Of a stretch of DNA of 64,000 nucleotides, positions 42,911 through 51,655 are shown in pieces. This stretch comes from CAIQQQ01 sp037445025 (GTDB lineage: Bacteria > Pseudomonadota > Alphaproteobacteria > Acetobacterales > Acetobacteraceae), in contig JBBILI010000020.1 of assembly GCA_037445025.1 (NCBI GenBank), positions 26,067 through 90,066 of the forward strand. The letters are read 5' to 3'. Each line of letters opens with the position of its first letter. Positions within the stretch are counted from its first letter, which is position 1. The notes beneath the pieces were generated by a model. The model saw nothing but the letters and a program-made list of their open reading frames with translations, made no database searches and was not told the origin of the DNA. A program made the translations under genes and the position numbers.

Positions 42911-45271
42911 TTGCAGATCGGTTCACGGATAATGCTGGGATTGGTCGTGCTCGGGCTCGGCCTGTCCGGCCAGCTTGCGCTTGACGCCATGAATGCCTGG
43001 CGCACGCTGGTGCATACGCAGGAGATGCAGGCTCTGAACCTGGCCAGCGATCGGGTGGGGATGGCGGCGAGCGAGGTGGCGATGGAACGCGGGCTGATGG
43101 CCGGTGCCATCGGCAGCGGCGCAAATCTGACAGCGTCCCAGCGGGACGCGGCACTGGAACAGACCCGTCACACGGATGACGCGCTGGCGGCGGCCGGGAT
43201 GGCCGCTTCGGCGTCCCCGACCGGGAACCTGTCCGCTGCTCAGGCGGAGTTCCTGAGCCAACGGGCGGCGGTCGTGCGGTTTCTCGGTGGAACCGGGCCT
43301 GCGCCTTCCGGGACGGCTTGGTTCGCGGCCGCCACGCGGCTGATCGAGGCGCTCACCGCGCTGCGTCGCGCCGAGGAGGCACAAGGAGACAATCAGACCT
43401 TGCCGTCCCGGCTGGAGGCGATCCGCGATCGTCTGGCCGAGATGGCCGAGTTCGCCGGGCGGGAACGCGGCCTGGTCAACGGCCAGATCGCTGCCGGCCA
43501 GCGGCCAGGGCCTGCGCTGGTGCTGGCGCTCGGCACGGATGAGGGGCGCATACAAGCCGCCTGGGAGCGTGTGGAATCGCGACTGGCCGGCAGTTCCGCT
43601 TCGCTGATCGCGCAGGTGACGCGCGCGCATCAGGGCTGGTTCGAGGATCTGGCACCGCTGCGCGCCCAGGTGCTGCAGACCGCCATGAGCGGCGGGGTAT
43701 GGCCGGTCACGGCGCATGAATGGTTCGATCGGAGCACGGCGGCGATCACCGCCATGACGGCCGCCGCGCATGCCGTGACCGAGGAGATGACCGCACTTGG
43801 CGAGGCCAGACGGTCGGCGCCGCGCAACACGCTGATCGGTACTGCGGTGTTGATGCTGCTGGGCCTGGGGGTGACCACGCTGATCGCACTCAATCTGCGC
43901 AGCACGGTGGTGCGGCCGCTCCGGCAGGCGATGCAGATCATCCGCAGCATCGCCAACGGGCAGCTCGACATCACGCTGCCGACGGCGCGCGGTCACGACG
44001 AGATCGCCGGGCTGATGGAGGCGACCCGCCTGCTGCACGGCACGGCGCTGGAGGCAAGGGTGATGTCGCAGGAACGCGCGGCGCAGCGCGCTGCTGCCGA
44101 GGCTGCCCGCACCCAGGCGATGCGCGAGATCGGCGACCGGGTCGAGACGATCAGCGAAGAGGCGATGAGCGACGTGCGGGTGATGGCGCAGGAGCTGCAG
44201 ACGCTGTCCGGCCAGGTGTATACCGCGACGGCGACGATCGCGGGCACCAGCGCCATGGCGGCGACCGACGCCTCCGAGGCCTGCGAGGGCACTGACCAGG
44301 CCGCCAAGGCGGCGCGGGAGCTGACCAACACGATCCGCGAGATCGCCCGCCAGATGGAGCTGGCCGCGCGCAGCACCCGCGTGGCGGTGGACCAGACGGA
44401 CGGCGCGCGGAGCATCTTCGCGGCCCTTTCCACCAGCGTGACCGAGATCGGCGAGGTGGCCGGGCTGATCGCCGAGATCGCGGGGCGGACCAACCTGCTG
44501 GCGCTGAACGCCACCATCGAGGCGGCGCGGGCCGGCGAGGCCGGGCGTGGCTTTGCGGTCGTGGCCGGCGAGGTGAAGCTGCTGGCGCAGGAGACCGAGC
44601 GCAGCACGTCACGGATCACGCAGCGCATCTCCGCCATCGATGCCACGACACGGCAGGCGGTGGATGCGATGGGCGGGATCGCCAGGTCCATTTCCGAGCT
44701 CGATGTCGTGGCCACGGCGGTGGCCGCTGCGATCGAGCAGCAATCGGCGGCGACCAACGAGATCGCCGAGGCGGTGACACGGGCCGGCGGCGCGTCCGGC
44801 CGGGCCGCCGAGGGGATGAATCGGACCGTGGAAGACGCGATGGCGTGCGAATCCACCGCCGGGCGCATGGCCAAGATCAGCCGGGATGCGGCGGGGCAGG
44901 TGGCGTCGCTGAAAGGGCGGCTGGTGCATCTGATGCGGGCCAACACCACCGAGCTCGAACGCCGGCGGGATACGCGCCATAATCTTCGGCGCCCGGCCCG
45001 GCTTCACGCCGGTGCCGAGCCCATCACCGGCGAGATTGTCGATATCTCGGCCGGCGGCGCCTGCTTCATCGCGGCTGAAGCGTCAGACTGGGAGAGGCCC
45101 GGTGCGCTCCGCCTGGCCGTCGACGGCCTGCCGACGCAGTCGGTGCGGATCACACGCAGCGAAGATCGCACCGTCCATCTCAGCTTCACCTTCACGACCG
45201 AGGCCGAGCGCGAGGCCATGGGCCGCGCCGTGGAGGATCTCGTGGCGCGACGTCCGGCTCTGGCCGCCTGA
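42911..45271 (+). CDS. Methyl-accepting chemotaxis protein with C-terminal PilZ domain
   Basis: A 786-residue receptor. TTG at 42911 is the likely start because GGGAGAG precedes it and the first membrane helix (IMLGLVVLGLGLSGQLALDAM) follows. A sensor region of about 290 residues, with two ERGL(M/V) motifs like a nitrate-sensing (NIT) domain, is followed by a second helix (LIGTAVLMLLGLGVTTLIAL), HAMP, and the signalling hairpin tip EIAGRTNLLALNATIEAARAGEAGRGFAVVAGEVK. The last 100 residues are PilZ-like (RRDTRHNLRRPARL, IVDISAGGACF), suggesting cyclic-di-GMP input to the receptor. Its last 189 bases overlap the opposite-strand ABC gene. Confidence 0.87.
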   Translation: MQIGSRIMLGLVVLGLGLSGQLALDAMNAWRTLVHTQEMQALNLASDRVGMAASEVAMERGLMAGAIGSGANLTASQRDAALEQTRHTDDALAAAGMAASASPTGNLSAAQAEFLSQRAAVVRFLGGTGPAPSGTAWFAAATRLIEALTALRRAEEAQGDNQTLPSRLEAIRDRLAEMAEFAGRERGLVNGQIAAGQRPGPALVLALGTDEGRIQAAWERVESRLAGSSASLIAQVTRAHQGWFEDLAPLRAQVLQTAMSGGVWPVTAHEWFDRSTAAITAMTAAAHAVTEEMTALGEARRSAPRNTLIGTAVLMLLGLGVTTLIALNLRSTVVRPLRQAMQIIRSIANGQLDITLPTARGHDEIAGLMEATRLLHGTALEARVMSQERAAQRAAAEAARTQAMREIGDRVETISEEAMSDVRVMAQELQTLSGQVYTATATIAGTSAMAATDASEACEGTDQAAKAARELTNTIREIARQMELAARSTRVAVDQTDGARSIFAALSTSVTEIGEVAGLIAEIAGRTNLLALNATIEAARAGEAGRGFAVVAGEVKLLAQETERSTSRITQRISAIDATTRQAVDAMGGIARSISELDVVATAVAAAIEQQSAATNEIAEAVTRAGGASGRAAEGMNRTVEDAMACESTAGRMAKISRDAAGQVASLKGRLVHLMRANTTELERRRDTRHNLRRPARLHAGAEPITGEIVDISAGGACFIAAEASDWERPGALRLAVDGLPTQSVRITRSEDRTVHLSFTFTTEAEREAMGRAVEDLVARRPALAA

Positions 45272-46972
45272 GTTGTCGGGGGCACCAAGGCGCAGACGGG
45301 TCCGGTGAAACGGAACCAGGCCCGGACGGTGCCCGACGCTGATCAGCGTGGCGTGGGGGAGTTCGGCCAGCAGGGCTGTCATGAGGGCGGCCTCGCTCGG
45401 CTCGTCCAGGGCGGAGGTGCTTTCGTCCATGACGATGATGTCGGGCCTGGCGATCATCACACGCAGGAAGGCGATGCGCTGGCGTTCGCCGCCGGACAGG
45501 ATCTGATCCCAGCGGGCGCTCTCGTCGAGGCGGTCGGTCAGGTGGGGAAGCCGGCAGACGCGCATCAGGGTGCATAGGCTGGTGTCCGACAGATCCTCGA
45601 CACCGGTGGCGTAGAGCAGCACCTCGCGCAGGGAGGCGTTCGGCAGATAGATGCGCTGCGGCACGAATGCGAGCCGCGCGCCGAGCGGCAGGGCGATGCT
45701 TCCCTCGCCCCAGCGCCAGAGACCGGCGATGGCGCGGATCAGCGTGCTTTTGCCGGTGCCGCTGGCGCCGGTCAGCAGCAGGCGCTCGCCCGGGCGCACG
45801 CACAGATCGATCGGCGTTGCGAGGGGCGTGCCGTTGGGCAGGCGGAGCTGGAGCGCATCGATGCGCACTTCGCCCTCGGTCACCGGTCTGACCTCGATCG
45901 TGCCTGTCGATGCCTCGCATTCATCGAGCGCCAGGATCAGCGCGTTCACTCGGCTGACCGAGGCCATCACGTCAGAGACCCGCAGATAGTTGTCGGCCAG
46001 CCAGGCGGCGGCGGTCTGGGTGGCGGCGAAGGCGCCGGCGATCTGTGCCACGGCGCCGATCGACAGGGAGCCGTCGAGATAGCCCGGCACCGAGAGCAGC
46101 AGCGGCACCACGGGGCTGAAGGCGATGTTGCCGTTGGTGCCGAGGGCGACGATGCCGCTGGCGCGGATCATGTCGCGCCAGGCCTGCACCACGACGGCGT
46201 AGCGCAGGCCGACCGCCCGGCGCTCGGCGGTGTCGCCGCGGTCAAGCGCGATGCTTTCGGCGTTTTCGCGCAGCCGCGTCAGTTCGGCGCGGAACTTCGC
46301 CTCGGCGTCGTTGCGGCCGGCGACCAGGGCGCTGAGCCTGCGGCCGGACCAGGTGGTTATGCGGGTGGCGACCAGGGCGTAGACCCCGGCCGCGATGACG
46401 AGGTAGCCGGGCAGGCCGAAGGACAGACCCGCCATGGCGACATGCAGCGTGCCGCCGACGCGCCACAGCACGTGGGCGAACACCACGGCGCCCAGCACCG
46501 CGGTGAGCAGCCCCACCGCGAGTTCGACCAGCGGTTCGACCGCGAGGCGCACATCCTCGGCGATGCGGAATTCCGGTGTGCCTTCGGCGAAGGCGCCCTG
46601 GCTGAGGCGGTAATAGGCTTGACCGCTGAGCCAGCGGTCCAGCAGCTGGGTGGTGAGGGCGGTGCGCCAGCGCTGTTGCAGGGCCATGCGGCCGACCAGC
46701 AGGCCGGTCATGCACAGCATGAAGCCCAGGACGATGCCGGGCAGCCAGGGCAGAATCGCCAGGATGCGGGAGGCGCTGCGGGATTGCAGGGCGTCGTAGA
46801 ACCAGCCGCCCCAGGCGGTCCAGGCGACCTGGATGGTCATCTGACCGCCGACCAGGGCGATGAGCAGGGCGGTCATGGCCCAGGCCGGCCCGCGTGTCCG
46901 GCCCTGCCAGAAGCGGCCGGCGGTGCGGAAGAACAGGGCCAGTTCCTGGCGCTGGGTGCGGGCTTGGGTCAC
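45083..46972 (-). CDS. ABC transporter permease/ATP-binding fusion (YddA/SbmA-BacA-like)
   Basis: A 629-residue half-transporter, start at 46972 with GGGAG upstream. The N-terminal membrane domain (ELALFFRTAGRFWQ..., VAWTAWGGWFYDALQSRS, FRIAEDVRLAVEPLVELAVG) resembles the SbmA/BacA_like fused exporter group. The ATPase has Walker A TGASGTGKST, signature LSGGERQRIAFLRV, and Walker B IIVMDESTSALDEPSE. The expected end is near VPFHRTRLRLGAPD. About 65 further residues (45083-45280) are read antisense to the PilZ end of the chemoreceptor gene and probably are not conserved. Confidence 0.85.
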   Translation of the reverse strand: MTQARTQRQELALFFRTAGRFWQGRTRGPAWAMTALLIALVGGQMTIQVAWTAWGGWFYDALQSRSASRILAILPWLPGIVLGFMLCMTGLLVGRMALQQRWRTALTTQLLDRWLSGQAYYRLSQGAFAEGTPEFRIAEDVRLAVEPLVELAVGLLTAVLGAVVFAHVLWRVGGTLHVAMAGLSFGLPGYLVIAAGVYALVATRITTWSGRRLSALVAGRNDAEAKFRAELTRLRENAESIALDRGDTAERRAVGLRYAVVVQAWRDMIRASGIVALGTNGNIAFSPVVPLLLSVPGYLDGSLSIGAVAQIAGAFAATQTAAAWLADNYLRVSDVMASVSRVNALILALDECEASTGTIEVRPVTEGEVRIDALQLRLPNGTPLATPIDLCVRPGERLLLTGASGTGKSTLIRAIAGLWRWGEGSIALPLGARLAFVPQRIYLPNASLREVLLYATGVEDLSDTSLCTLMRVCRLPHLTDRLDESARWDQILSGGERQRIAFLRVMIARPDIIVMDESTSALDEPSEAALMTALLAELPHATLISVGHRPGLVPFHRTRLRLGAPDNSGGQSRTSRHEILHGAAHGLALGLGREGEAEMDGAIFAACDPHRLRRQAVDGQAERTGPLPV

Positions 46973-47039
46973 ATCCGTCTCCCGACAGGGGGGCTGTCGG
47001 GGGCGTTACGGGCGGGCGAGTGGGCTGGATGAGGCAAGC

Positions 47040-47145
47040 GGTTCTTTTTTGAAAAACTTTTATCCGGTCGGCTGACGCCCTCCTCCAGAGAGGAGTCCGC
47101 TCAAACGAATAAAAAGTCTTTTGCTTCTTTTCTTCAGAAAAGAAG
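47040..47145. repeat. AT-rich palindromic intergenic element, copy 7
   Basis: The GGTTCTTTTTT hairpin has lost its right arm. The core CGGCTGACGCCCTCCTCC...GTCCGCTC and the CTTCTTTTC/GAAAAGAAG hairpin (47124-47145) are intact. The hairpin includes the stop codon of the downstream minus-strand monooxygenase (47134-47136). Confidence 0.82.
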
Positions 47146-48765
47146 TGCTTCCTGCCGCGCCCCCGCTACCCGCCCCAGCAGAACCATCGGGTCCCCCGGC
47201 AGATCGCTGCCACGCCAGGCGACATGCTGGTCCGGCCGGATCAGCGCGAAGCGGGCCTGATACAGCGCTTCCAGCCGCGGATCGTCCGGCGCGATCACCG
47301 CCAGGGGCATGCGGCAGCGCGCCGCCGCCGCCTCCAGGCCCTTTGTGTTCCCTGCCCCCGCGGTGGCCAGCAGGGTGAAGCCGGGCCCGAAATGATCGTA
47401 CAGCGAGCTGCCGTCGGCGAGCCACAGATGCGGCGCAAGGCCGCCCGGGCAGGCGGAGGGCACGTAGACGACGGCGTCCTCCGCCGGCGGGTCGGTGCCG
47501 TCGGGCACGATGATCGGCGAGCCGTCGTAGCGGGCGCCGAGCACGAGGCCGAGGGAGCGGAACTCGCGCTCCTTGGTGGCGCGGATGACCTCGCCCTGGG
47601 CGGCGCGCGCGGCGTCCCCGACCTCACCTTGGAGTTCCAGCTCGGGGCGGGCAAGCTGGTTGCCCGTGGTGGCGTAGTTGATGACGGAGTCGCGGATGGT
47701 GCGGCGATGCACGGGCGCGCGTTCCGGCTGATAGCTGTCGAGCAGCGCCGGCCCGCCCCAGCCCTGCAGGGTGGCGGCGAGCTTCCAGCCGAGGTCGACA
47801 GCGTCGCCGATGCCCATGTTCATGCCGAAGCCGCCGAAGGGCGGGTGGAGATGGCAGGCATCACCGGCCAGGAACACGCGGCCCGCGCTGTAGCGATCGG
47901 CCATCAGGCTGTGGGCGACCCAGGGGTCGCCATGCAGGATCTCGATGTCGAGATCGGGCAGGCCGGTGCCGCGGCGGATGAGGTCGACGGGATCGACCGT
48001 GGCGGGGTCGACGTCGCCGGGCAGCTTGGTGGCCATGTAGAACCAGCGGCCGTGCATATCCATGGGGCCGAGCATGCCCGGCACGTCCTGGTTGACCATC
48101 CAGTACATGATGGCCGGGCCGTGCACCTGGCGGGCGGCGAGGTCGGGTGACTGGAAGATGATGCTGTAGTTCTGCGCCACGTCGCGCGTGCCGGACATGC
48201 GGGCGCCGATCGCCTGGCGGACGAAGCTGCGCGCCCCGTCGGCGCCGACGAGGTAGGCGCTGCGGATGGTGGTCTCAGCGCCGGTGTCGACCTGGCGGAG
48301 CCGGGCGGTGACGCCGTCCTCGTCCTGCTCGAAACCGGTCAGTTCGGTGGAAAATGCGATCTCGACGCCGGGGAACGTGGCGGCATGGGCACGCAGCACC
48401 TCCTCGACGGTGTATTGCGGCACCCATTGCGCCTCCTCGCTGTAGAGCTCGTTGCGCACGCGCCGTCCGTTGAACGCGTTCTCGAAGCGGGCCAGCAGAT
48501 ACCCGTTCATGCGCGTGGCGAAGACCACGTTTGGCGGATAGTCCGGCGGGATGGGTGAGGCCTCGCGCAGCGTGTCGGCGATGCCCCAGCGGCGCAGATG
48601 CTCGCGCGAGCGGACATTGGTGGTCTTGGCGCGCGGGCTGTGGCCCACCCGGTCCTGTCGTTCGGCCACCAGGCAGGTGATGCCGCGTGTGCCCAGCTCG
48701 ATGGCCAGGGCGAGCCCGACCGGGCCGGCGCCGACGATCATGACATCGACATTGCGCATGCTCAC
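47134..48765 (-). CDS. FAD-dependent aromatic hydroxylase (PheA/TfdB-MhpA type)
   Basis: A 543-residue flavoprotein monooxygenase. The FAD motif is MIVGAGPVGLALAIELG, DG motif is LVGADGARSFVRQAIG, and the second FAD motif is GRVFLAGDACHLHPPFGGFGMNMGIGDAVDL. A thioredoxin-like C-terminal domain follows, as in phenol and resorcinol hydroxylases. The start is either GTG at 48765, overlapping the dioxygenase stop (GTGA), or ATG at 48759. The C-terminal residues EALLF and the stop lie in palindromic element copy 7. It should insert one oxygen atom into an aromatic ring for the paired extradiol dioxygenase. Confidence 0.87.
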   Translation of the reverse strand: MSMRNVDVMIVGAGPVGLALAIELGTRGITCLVAERQDRVGHSPRAKTTNVRSREHLRRWGIADTLREASPIPPDYPPNVVFATRMNGYLLARFENAFNGRRVRNELYSEEAQWVPQYTVEEVLRAHAATFPGVEIAFSTELTGFEQDEDGVTARLRQVDTGAETTIRSAYLVGADGARSFVRQAIGARMSGTRDVAQNYSIIFQSPDLAARQVHGPAIMYWMVNQDVPGMLGPMDMHGRWFYMATKLPGDVDPATVDPVDLIRRGTGLPDLDIEILHGDPWVAHSLMADRYSAGRVFLAGDACHLHPPFGGFGMNMGIGDAVDLGWKLAATLQGWGGPALLDSYQPERAPVHRRTIRDSVINYATTGNQLARPELELQGEVGDAARAAQGEVIRATKEREFRSLGLVLGARYDGSPIIVPDGTDPPAEDAVVYVPSACPGGLAPHLWLADGSSLYDHFGPGFTLLATAGAGNTKGLEAAAARCRMPLAVIAPDDPRLEALYQARFALIRPDQHVAWRGSDLPGDPMVLLGRVAGARQEALLF

Positions 48766-49727
48766 GCGGCGCCGGCGCGTTCGTGGTTGACGATGAAATC
48801 GGCCGGCGGGTTGGGCCCCCAGACGTAGAACGCGTCGTGGCCCGGATGGTCGGCGCTGGGCCAGTCATGGTCGACGGGGATGTAGTCGATGTCGGAGGAG
48901 TATTCGGCGTAGCTGCCCCAGGGGTCGCGGACATAGTGGAAGTAGTTGGAGCCGAGCACGTGGCGGCCGACGCCCCAGCCGGCGGTGTGGCCGCGATCGG
49001 CCATCTGCATGGCGCCGAGCCCGACCTCGTTGAACGAGCCGACATCCCAGCTGAGGTGGTGCAGCCCGGTGCCCTCGGATTTGGCGAAGGCGATCATGTG
49101 ATGGTCTGAGCCATGGATGCCGTGCAGGAAGGCCACTCCCTCGCCGGAGCGGTCGGACAGGCGCAGGCCGAGGACGTTTTCGTAGAAGGCGATGGCGCGG
49201 CTGATGTCGCTCACGAACACCAGCACATGGGCGAGCCGGCGGGGGCGGACGAACGGCGCCTTGCAGCGGGGGTAGGAGCCCTGCGCGCCGGGCGGGGAAG
49301 AGGGGTTGGAGACGACGGCCTTGGCGTTGGGGGAGGATTTCTCGGCGACCTTGATCTCGAGCAGCAGGCCGTCAGGGTCGCGGAACCAGACGCCGTTGGA
49401 TTCGAGGCCGGGCGGCGGGTCGAGCTGCGCCACGTCGAACTGGCGCAGGCGGGCGCGCAGATTCTCCATGTCCTCGGCATAGGCGCCGAAGGAGAGATGG
49501 CTGATCCGCTTGGCCGAGGCCGCGCCGATGCGGCCCCAGCGATGCGGGTGGCCTTCGGTGTAGAGGGCGAGGTCGTTGCCCTCCTCGCGCACATCCAGGC
49601 CGAAATCGCTGTAGAATCTCTGCGCGACCTTGAGGTCCGGCACCACGAAGTTGAACTGGTCGACGGAATGAACACCGATGGCGCCGGCGCGGCGCGGGGC
49701 CGGGGGCATGGAGCGGATCTGGGTCAT
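48762..49727 (-). CDS. Extradiol ring-cleavage dioxygenase (VOC family)
   Basis: A 321-residue two-domain vicinal oxygen chelate protein, start at 49727 with GGAG upstream. The first domain (DQFNFVVPDLKVAQRFYSDFGLD) lacks a clear metal His, as expected for the non-catalytic half. The second (RRLAHVLVFVSDISRAIAFYENVLGL) has the metal ligands: His in RRLAHV, His in GLHHLSWDV and Glu in GSYAEYSSD. It is coupled to the aromatic hydroxylase by a 4-base overlap, so together they should oxygenate and then cleave an aromatic ring. Substrate is not determined; no further meta-cleavage genes follow. Confidence 0.85.
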   Translation of the reverse strand: MTQIRSMPPAPRRAGAIGVHSVDQFNFVVPDLKVAQRFYSDFGLDVREEGNDLALYTEGHPHRWGRIGAASAKRISHLSFGAYAEDMENLRARLRQFDVAQLDPPPGLESNGVWFRDPDGLLLEIKVAEKSSPNAKAVVSNPSSPPGAQGSYPRCKAPFVRPRRLAHVLVFVSDISRAIAFYENVLGLRLSDRSGEGVAFLHGIHGSDHHMIAFAKSEGTGLHHLSWDVGSFNEVGLGAMQMADRGHTAGWGVGRHVLGSNYFHYVRDPWGSYAEYSSDIDYIPVDHDWPSADHPGHDAFYVWGPNPPADFIVNHERAGAA

Positions 49728-49793
49728 GGCCGGAAATCTCCCTGGTTCTTCTCGTTGCGGCGAGTGTGGCACCACACCGCATCGGGCGGAAGC

Positions 49794-50936
49794 TCAGGCC
49801 GGCGGCGTGGTGCGCAGCACGTCCAGCGGCACCAGAATGCCGTCGCGCTCGAAGTGCCAGAAGGTCCAGCCGTTGCAGGACGGCGCGTTCTGCACGAGGG
49901 CGCCAACCTTGTGGATGGAGCCCTGGTGCTCGCCTGCGCGCAGCGAGCCGTCGGCGGCGACGGTGGCGGTGACGCGGCGCAGACGGTCGGTGAGCACGGT
50001 GCCGGCCGGTAGCGCCCCGCTTTCGACGAAGCTGCCGAACGGGATGCGCACCGCCTCGCGCTTGGTGGGCGTGGTGCTCATGCCGTCATCGGAGATCGGG
50101 CGCACGCGGCGGACGCGGCCGAGGGCGGCCTCGACATAGGCGGGGTGGCGCTCGATGCCGATATAGTGGCGCTGCAGGCGGCGGGCGACGGCGGCGGTGG
50201 TGCCGGTGCCGAGGAACGGGTCGAGCACGATGTCGCCGGGGGAGGTGCTGGCGAGCATGATGCGGTGCAGCAGCGCCTCGGGCTTCTGGGTGGGGTGCAG
50301 CTTGAGGCCGTGCTCGTTGCGCAGGCGCTCGGCACCCGTGCACAGCGGGATGAACCAGTCACTGCGCATCTGCTGGTCGTCGTTGAGCGATTTCATGGCC
50401 TGGTAGTTGAAGCGGTAGCGGCTGTCCTGGCCGCGCGCCGCCCAGATCAGGGTTTCATGGGCGTTGGTGAAGCGGCGGCCGCGGAAGTTCGGCATCGGGT
50501 TGGATTTCCGCCAGATCACGTCGTTGAGGATCCAGAAGCCCAGCTCCTGCAGAATGGCGCCGATGCGGAAGATGTTGTGGTAGCTGCCGATGACCCACAG
50601 CGTGCCGTCCTTGCGCAGCACGCGGCGGCATTCGCTGAGCCATTCATGGGTGAAGGCGTCGTAGGCCGCGAAGTCGGTGAAGCGATCCCAGTCGTCATCA
50701 ACGCCGTCGACCAGGCTGTCGTCCGGGCGGCGCAGCTCGCCGCGGAGCTGGAGGTTGTAGGGCGGGTCCGCGAACACGCAGTGGACCGACGCCGTCGGCA
50801 GCATGCGCAGCATGCGCACGGCGTCGCCGAGCAGGATCTGGTCGAGCGGGAGTTCGCGGATGATCTCCACGGGCAAGGGCGGCTCCGAAGCGGTGGCTGA
50901 TGGTGACGAGGCGGTTGTGGCCACGTCAATCGTCAC
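49794..50936 (-). CDS. ccrM: DNA adenine methyltransferase CcrM (GANTC type)
   Basis: A 380-residue beta-class adenine methylase: motif IV VFADPPYNLQLRGEL comes before the SAM-binding motif I DIVLDPFLGTGTTAA. Other landmarks are YHNIFRIGAILQELGFWILNDVIWRKSNPMPNF and the C-terminal RAMA-like domain (LPAGTVLTDRLRRVTATVAADG). This is the cell-cycle methylase of Alphaproteobacteria acting on GANTC. The likely start is GTG at 50936, five bases after the rnhB stop; other GTGs nearby are possible. The N-terminus is about 20 residues longer than in Caulobacter. Placement after rnhB is conserved in Alphaproteobacteria. Confidence 0.92.
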   Translation of the reverse strand: MTIDVATTASSPSATASEPPLPVEIIRELPLDQILLGDAVRMLRMLPTASVHCVFADPPYNLQLRGELRRPDDSLVDGVDDDWDRFTDFAAYDAFTHEWLSECRRVLRKDGTLWVIGSYHNIFRIGAILQELGFWILNDVIWRKSNPMPNFRGRRFTNAHETLIWAARGQDSRYRFNYQAMKSLNDDQQMRSDWFIPLCTGAERLRNEHGLKLHPTQKPEALLHRIMLASTSPGDIVLDPFLGTGTTAAVARRLQRHYIGIERHPAYVEAALGRVRRVRPISDDGMSTTPTKREAVRIPFGSFVESGALPAGTVLTDRLRRVTATVAADGSLRAGEHQGSIHKVGALVQNAPSCNGWTFWHFERDGILVPLDVLRTTPPA

Positions 50937-50940
50937 CGCG

Positions 50941-51570
50941 TCAACAATCGCTCTGCCGCAGTCGCCGGACCGTGCCGAAGCCGGCGCGATGATGCGGTGT
51001 GACACCGAGGCGGTGCAGGGCGGCGAGATGCGCGGGGCTGCCGTAGCCGGCGTTGTCGGCCCAGGCGTAGCCGGGGTGGCGCCGGTCCAGCCGTGCCATG
51101 GCGCGGTCGCGGATCACCTTGGCGACGATCGAGGCGGCGGCGATAGAGAGGCTGGTGGTGTCGCCTTTCACCACGCAGCGTGTCGGGCAGGGCAGGCCGG
51201 GGTCGCGGTTGCCGTCGACCAGGGCGGCGTCGGGGGCGGGGGACAGCCGGGCGAAGGCGCGGCGCATGGCGAGCAGGCTGGCCTGGAGGATGTTGAGGTG
51301 CAGGATCTCGGTGACCGAGGCGGCGCCGACGCCGATGACGGCGCCGCTGGCGCACAGGGCGGCGTGGGCGGCCTCGCGCCGGGCCGGGCTGAGCTTCTTC
51401 GAGTCGTCCAGCAGGTTGGCCAAGGCCGGGGGCATCGGTGTGGGCAGGATGACGGCGGCGGCCAGCACCGGGCCGGCCAGCGGGCCGCGGCCGACCTCGT
51501 CGAGCCCTGCCACGCGGCCGCCCAGCGCCTGTTCGAGCCGCAGATGCGGGCGGGCCGGCGGGTCAGCCAT
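50941..51570 (-). CDS. rnhB: Ribonuclease HII
   Basis: A 209-residue type 2 RNase H. The catalytic Asp-Glu is in GLDEVGRGPLAGPV, further acidic residues in VDGNRDPGLP, and VVKGDTTSLSIAAASIVAKVIRD is the family block. It removes RNA from RNA-DNA hybrids and nicks at single ribonucleotides. It ends four bases before the likely ccrM start, so the two genes are probably co-transcribed. Confidence 0.93.
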   Translation of the reverse strand: MADPPARPHLRLEQALGGRVAGLDEVGRGPLAGPVLAAAVILPTPMPPALANLLDDSKKLSPARREAAHAALCASGAVIGVGAASVTEILHLNILQASLLAMRRAFARLSPAPDAALVDGNRDPGLPCPTRCVVKGDTTSLSIAAASIVAKVIRDRAMARLDRRHPGYAWADNAGYGSPAHLAALHRLGVTPHHRAGFGTVRRLRQSDC

Positions 51571-51655
51571 GGGACGCGAGCAAAAGACATCTTGTTGCGC
51601 TTGTGGTGATTTTTACGTTAAGGATCGTGCGTCGATCGCCAATGGGGAATTTCAT

